Of a stretch of 64,000 nucleotides of DNA, positions 61,839-64,000 are shown piece after piece; position 1 is the stretch's first letter, and the number at the start of each line of letters is the position of its first letter. The notes beneath the pieces are model-generated. The model searched no databases, was not told the origin of the DNA, and saw only the letters and a list, made by a program, of their open reading frames with translations. The position numbers were made by a program, and so were the translations under genes. Location of the stretch: assembly GCF_001553855.1 (NCBI RefSeq), contig NZ_LQWV01000012.1, positions 310,001 to 374,000 of the forward strand, read 5' to 3'. This stretch comes from Streptococcus gordonii. Its GTDB lineage: Bacteria; Bacillota; Bacilli; Lactobacillales; Streptococcaceae.

Positions 61839-62969
61839 ATGGTAGAATTAAACCTAAAAAATATTTACAAGAAATATCCAAATAGTGAACACTATTCTGT
61901 TGAAGATTTCAACTTGGAAATTCAAGACAAAGAATTTATCGTATTTGTAGGACCTTCAGGATGTGGTAAGTCTACAACTCTTCGTATGATTGCTGGACTT
62001 GAAGACATCACAGAAGGCGAATGTTCAATTGACGGCCGAGTTGTTAACGATGTGGCACCAAAAGATCGTGATATTGCCATGGTTTTCCAAAACTATGCCC
62101 TATACCCTCACATGACTGTATACGACAACATGGCCTTTGGTTTGAAATTGCGTAAATACAGTAAAGATGATATTGACAAACGTGTTCAAGAAGCTGCTGA
62201 AATCCTTGGTTTGAAAGAATTCTTGGACCGTAAACCAGCTGACCTTTCAGGTGGTCAACGTCAACGTGTTGCCATGGGACGTGCTATTGTCCGTGATGCA
62301 AAAGTATTCTTGATGGACGAGCCTTTGTCAAACTTGGATGCAAAACTTCGTGTATCCATGCGTGCTGAAATCGCTAAAATCCACCGTCGTATCGGAGCAA
62401 CAACTATCTACGTAACACACGACCAAACAGAAGCGATGACTTTGGCTGACCGTATTGTTATCATGTCAGCAACTAAGAATCCATCAGGAACTGGTACAAT
62501 TGGTCGCGTAGAGCAAGTTGGTACACCACAAGAACTTTACAAACACCCTGTCAATAAATTTGTTGCCGGCTTTATCGGAAGCCCAGCTATGAACTTCATC
62601 AATGTGAAGCTTGAAGGCAACGAGATCGTTACTGAAGGTGTAAGATTGAAAGTGCCAGAAGGGATCTTGAAAGTTCTGAAAGAAAAAGGCTACGAAGGTA
62701 AAGAATTGATTTTTGGTATCCGTCCAGAAGATATCAATACAGAGCCTGCTTTCCTTGAAACTTTCCCTGACTCAGTAGTACACGCAACAATCTCTGTATC
62801 AGAGTTGCTTGGTTCAGAATCTCACTTGTACTGCCAAGTTGGTAAAAACGAATTTATCGCAAAAGTAGATGCACGTGACTACTTGCAAACAGGTGCAGGA
62901 ATCGATCTTGGATTTGACTTGAACAAAGCGCACTTCTTCGATAAAGAAACTGAAAAAACAGTTTATTAA
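61839..62969 (+). CDS. msmK: Sugar ABC transporter ATPase MsmK (shared)
   Basis: A 376-residue ATPase with Walker A (GPSGCGKSTT), signature (LSGGQRQRVAMGRA), Walker B (VFLMDEPLSNLD) and H-loop (YVTHDQTEAMT). The C-terminal 130 residues form the MalK/UgpC-type regulatory (TOBE) domain, with FGIRPEDI. In streptococci MsmK stands away from its permeases and energises several sugar transporters (raffinose, maltodextrin, sialic acid). Codon usage is strongly biased, as for a highly expressed gene. Monocistronic. Confidence 0.96.
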   Translation: MVELNLKNIYKKYPNSEHYSVEDFNLEIQDKEFIVFVGPSGCGKSTTLRMIAGLEDITEGECSIDGRVVNDVAPKDRDIAMVFQNYALYPHMTVYDNMAFGLKLRKYSKDDIDKRVQEAAEILGLKEFLDRKPADLSGGQRQRVAMGRAIVRDAKVFLMDEPLSNLDAKLRVSMRAEIAKIHRRIGATTIYVTHDQTEAMTLADRIVIMSATKNPSGTGTIGRVEQVGTPQELYKHPVNKFVAGFIGSPAMNFINVKLEGNEIVTEGVRLKVPEGILKVLKEKGYEGKELIFGIRPEDINTEPAFLETFPDSVVHATISVSELLGSESHLYCQVGKNEFIAKVDARDYLQTGAGIDLGFDLNKAHFFDKETEKTVY

Positions 62970-63000
62970 TGTTTTCTACAATGAAGAAAATTTAGTTATC

Positions 63001-63034
63001 AAAAACGAGCTTGGACATCCATGCTCGTTTTTTT
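63001..63034 (+). terminator. Terminator of msmK
   Basis: Stem AAACGAGC / GCTCGTTT with a 12-nt loop, followed by TTTTTC. Further hairpins (AACCTC / GAGGTT at 63073-63093; GATGAG / CTCATC near 63161-63185) lie in the leader of the next gene; I cannot assign them. Confidence 0.85.
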
Positions 63035-63281
63035 CTGTCAAGATTTATCAATCCATACTTGATAGGCTCAAAACCTCATAGTTGAAGAGGTTATTTTTAT
63101 AAGTGATAGCAAATGAACTTTGGGAAATATGAATTTGTTCTTCGAAGTTATTTCATTAGAGATGAGGAGCTTCACTTCTCATCTTCAAGGATAAGATAAA
63201 TGAATCTTTCTCACAATCTATTAATTGCTACTAGCTCACACTGTTGAATAAAGAAATATTGTTTAAAACTTGAAAAAAACC

Positions 63282-63319
63282 AGAAAACTGTTGACATGTT
63301 TTCTGAAAAAGAGTAAAAT
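63282..63319 (+). promoter_or_regulatory. Promoter with inverted-repeat operator before the KimA-like gene
   Basis: TTGACA (63291-63296) and TAAAAT (63314-63319), 17-bp spacer. A 7-bp inverted repeat AGAAAAC / GTTTTCT (63282-63288 and 63298-63304) surrounds the -35 box and could be an operator. Confidence 0.75.
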
Positions 63320-63349
63320 AGCCCTTATTTTTTAATTGAGGAGGAACTT

Positions 63350-64000
63350 ATGTTTTCCAAGTTAAAAGGATTTTTTATTGGACGCCCATTAAAATCCGGT
63401 AAAGAAGGAGAGGATGGTCATTTATTGACAAAACTACAGGCCTTGGCTATGCTCTCTAGTGACGCCTTATCTTCCATCGCTTATGGACCAGAGCAGGTAG
63501 TTCTGGTCTTAACTTCTGTTTCTGTCGGAGCGATTTGGTGGTCACTTCCTATAGGAATTGTTGTATTGGTTTTATTAGCGAGTTTAACAATTTCTTATCG
63601 TCAGGTTATCCATGCTTACCCTCAAGGAGGAGGAGCTTATATGGTAACGACAGAAAATCTTTCTCCAACAGCTGGCTTAATTGCGGGTGGAAGTTTACTG
63701 GTAGACTATATGTTGACTGTAGCTGTTTCAGTTGCTTCTGGAGCGGATGCCATTACCTCAGCTATTCCTGTCTTACACCCTTACAATTTACACATCTCGG
63801 TCTTGCTAGTCCTCTTATTGATGCTAATGAATTTACGAGGTCTAAAAGAATCAGCGACTTCCTTAATGGTTCCTGTCTATCTTTTTATTGTCAGCACGTT
63901 ACTGTTGATTGGTTTTGGTTTTGTGCAAATCATGACAGGAAACTTGGAATATCACGCAACTGCTCATATTGGCACTCCTATTACTGGAGTAAGTTTGATC
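63350..64000 (+). CDS. APC-superfamily permease, KimA-like potassium importer (partial)
   Basis: The first 217 residues are present; the gene runs out of the window. GAGGAGGAAC precedes the ATG. The start MFSKLKGFFIGRPLKSGKEG, the block LSSDALSSIAYGPEQ and YRQVIHAYPQGGGAY, and GGSLLVDYMLTVAVSVASGADAIT (quoted only in part: GSLLVDYMLTVAVS) closely follow KimA (YdaO) of Bacillus as I know it, a c-di-AMP-inhibited K+/H+ symporter. About six membrane helices are visible so far. Annotated often as an amino acid permease; the potassium role is inferred from family resemblance. Confidence 0.82.
   Translation, partial: MFSKLKGFFIGRPLKSGKEGEDGHLLTKLQALAMLSSDALSSIAYGPEQVVLVLTSVSVGAIWWSLPIGIVVLVLLASLTISYRQVIHAYPQGGGAYMVTTENLSPTAGLIAGGSLLVDYMLTVAVSVASGADAITSAIPVLHPYNLHISVLLVLLLMLMNLRGLKESATSLMVPVYLFIVSTLLLIGFGFVQIMTGNLEYHATAHIGTPITGVSLI

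Noticed and set aside
62970..63349. c-di-AMP (ydaO-type) riboswitch before the KimA-like gene
   Set aside because: The leader after the predicted promoter is only about 25 nt, too short, and no conserved aptamer pattern was recognised.

Overview
The window looks like a chromosomal segment of a Streptococcus, most likely from the sanguinis/gordonii/cristatus side of the oral streptococci; the species cannot be fixed by eye. Reasons: moderately AT-rich low-GC Firmicute coding style, two YSIRK/LPXTG subtilases, phosphoketolase, MsmK, mini-RNase III next to cysS, and MET-box control of metE. There is no rRNA, tRNA, CRISPR array or transposase gene that I can see.

Layout. 1-6.4 kb: the tail of a membrane protein, then three paralogous ABC transporter operons on the minus strand (three ATPases, four ABC-2 permeases). 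All three start from near-identical promoters built of four 11-bp repeats set 5 bp upstream of the -10 box. 6.5-8.7 kb: fused pabB/pabC and a small membrane protein. 8.8-12.3 kb: metE and metF behind two MET-boxes. 12.3-17.4 kb: phosphoketolase xfp with a long leader, a Cof-type HAD phosphatase and two tandem phosphoglycerate-mutase-like phosphatases. 17.8-26.9 kb: two LPXTG-anchored C5a-peptidase-like subtilases of equal length. 27-29.3 kb (minus): a GT2-GtrA glycosyltransferase, a phosphodiester glycosidase-like protein and a 4-TM protein. 29.5-32.2 kb: def, an MFS carrier and an RsuA-type pseudouridine synthase.

32.3-44.6 kb is the most striking region: a nine-gene operon that looks like a Gram-positive Pel exopolysaccharide locus (PelD-, PelE-, PelA deacetylase-, PelF- and PelG-like), continued without a break by CotH-kinase, VTC-domain, DUF4956 and DUF4832 proteins. 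The PelD-like protein carries a degenerate NAD-binding (SDR) domain at its N-terminus and ends after its GAF-like region, with no visible GGDEF domain. c-di-GMP control therefore seems to be missing or replaced.

44.7-54.1 kb: rpsO, a structured repeat, a membrane-anchored esterase, a yjdF gene with a probable yjdF-type riboswitch, DUF4649-trxA, an aquaporin, a DUF2785 protein, a coiled-coil lipoprotein lying between two copies of the pepF 3' end, pepF and an MFS efflux pump. 54.4-63 kb: a MITE-like repeat, then pnp, cysE, a tiny OmdA-like protein, a nucleoside phosphorylase, a RibD-like reductase, cysS, mrnC, a PucR-type regulator and msmK. The window ends inside a KimA-like potassium/amino-acid permease.

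How the parts connect: metE/metF make methionine and cysE starts cysteine synthesis; cysS uses the cysteine. xfp and msmK serve sugar catabolism and have CcpA (cre)-like sites. The Pel-like operon, the subtilases and the GT2/phosphodiester glycosidase cluster concern the cell surface and biofilm matrix.
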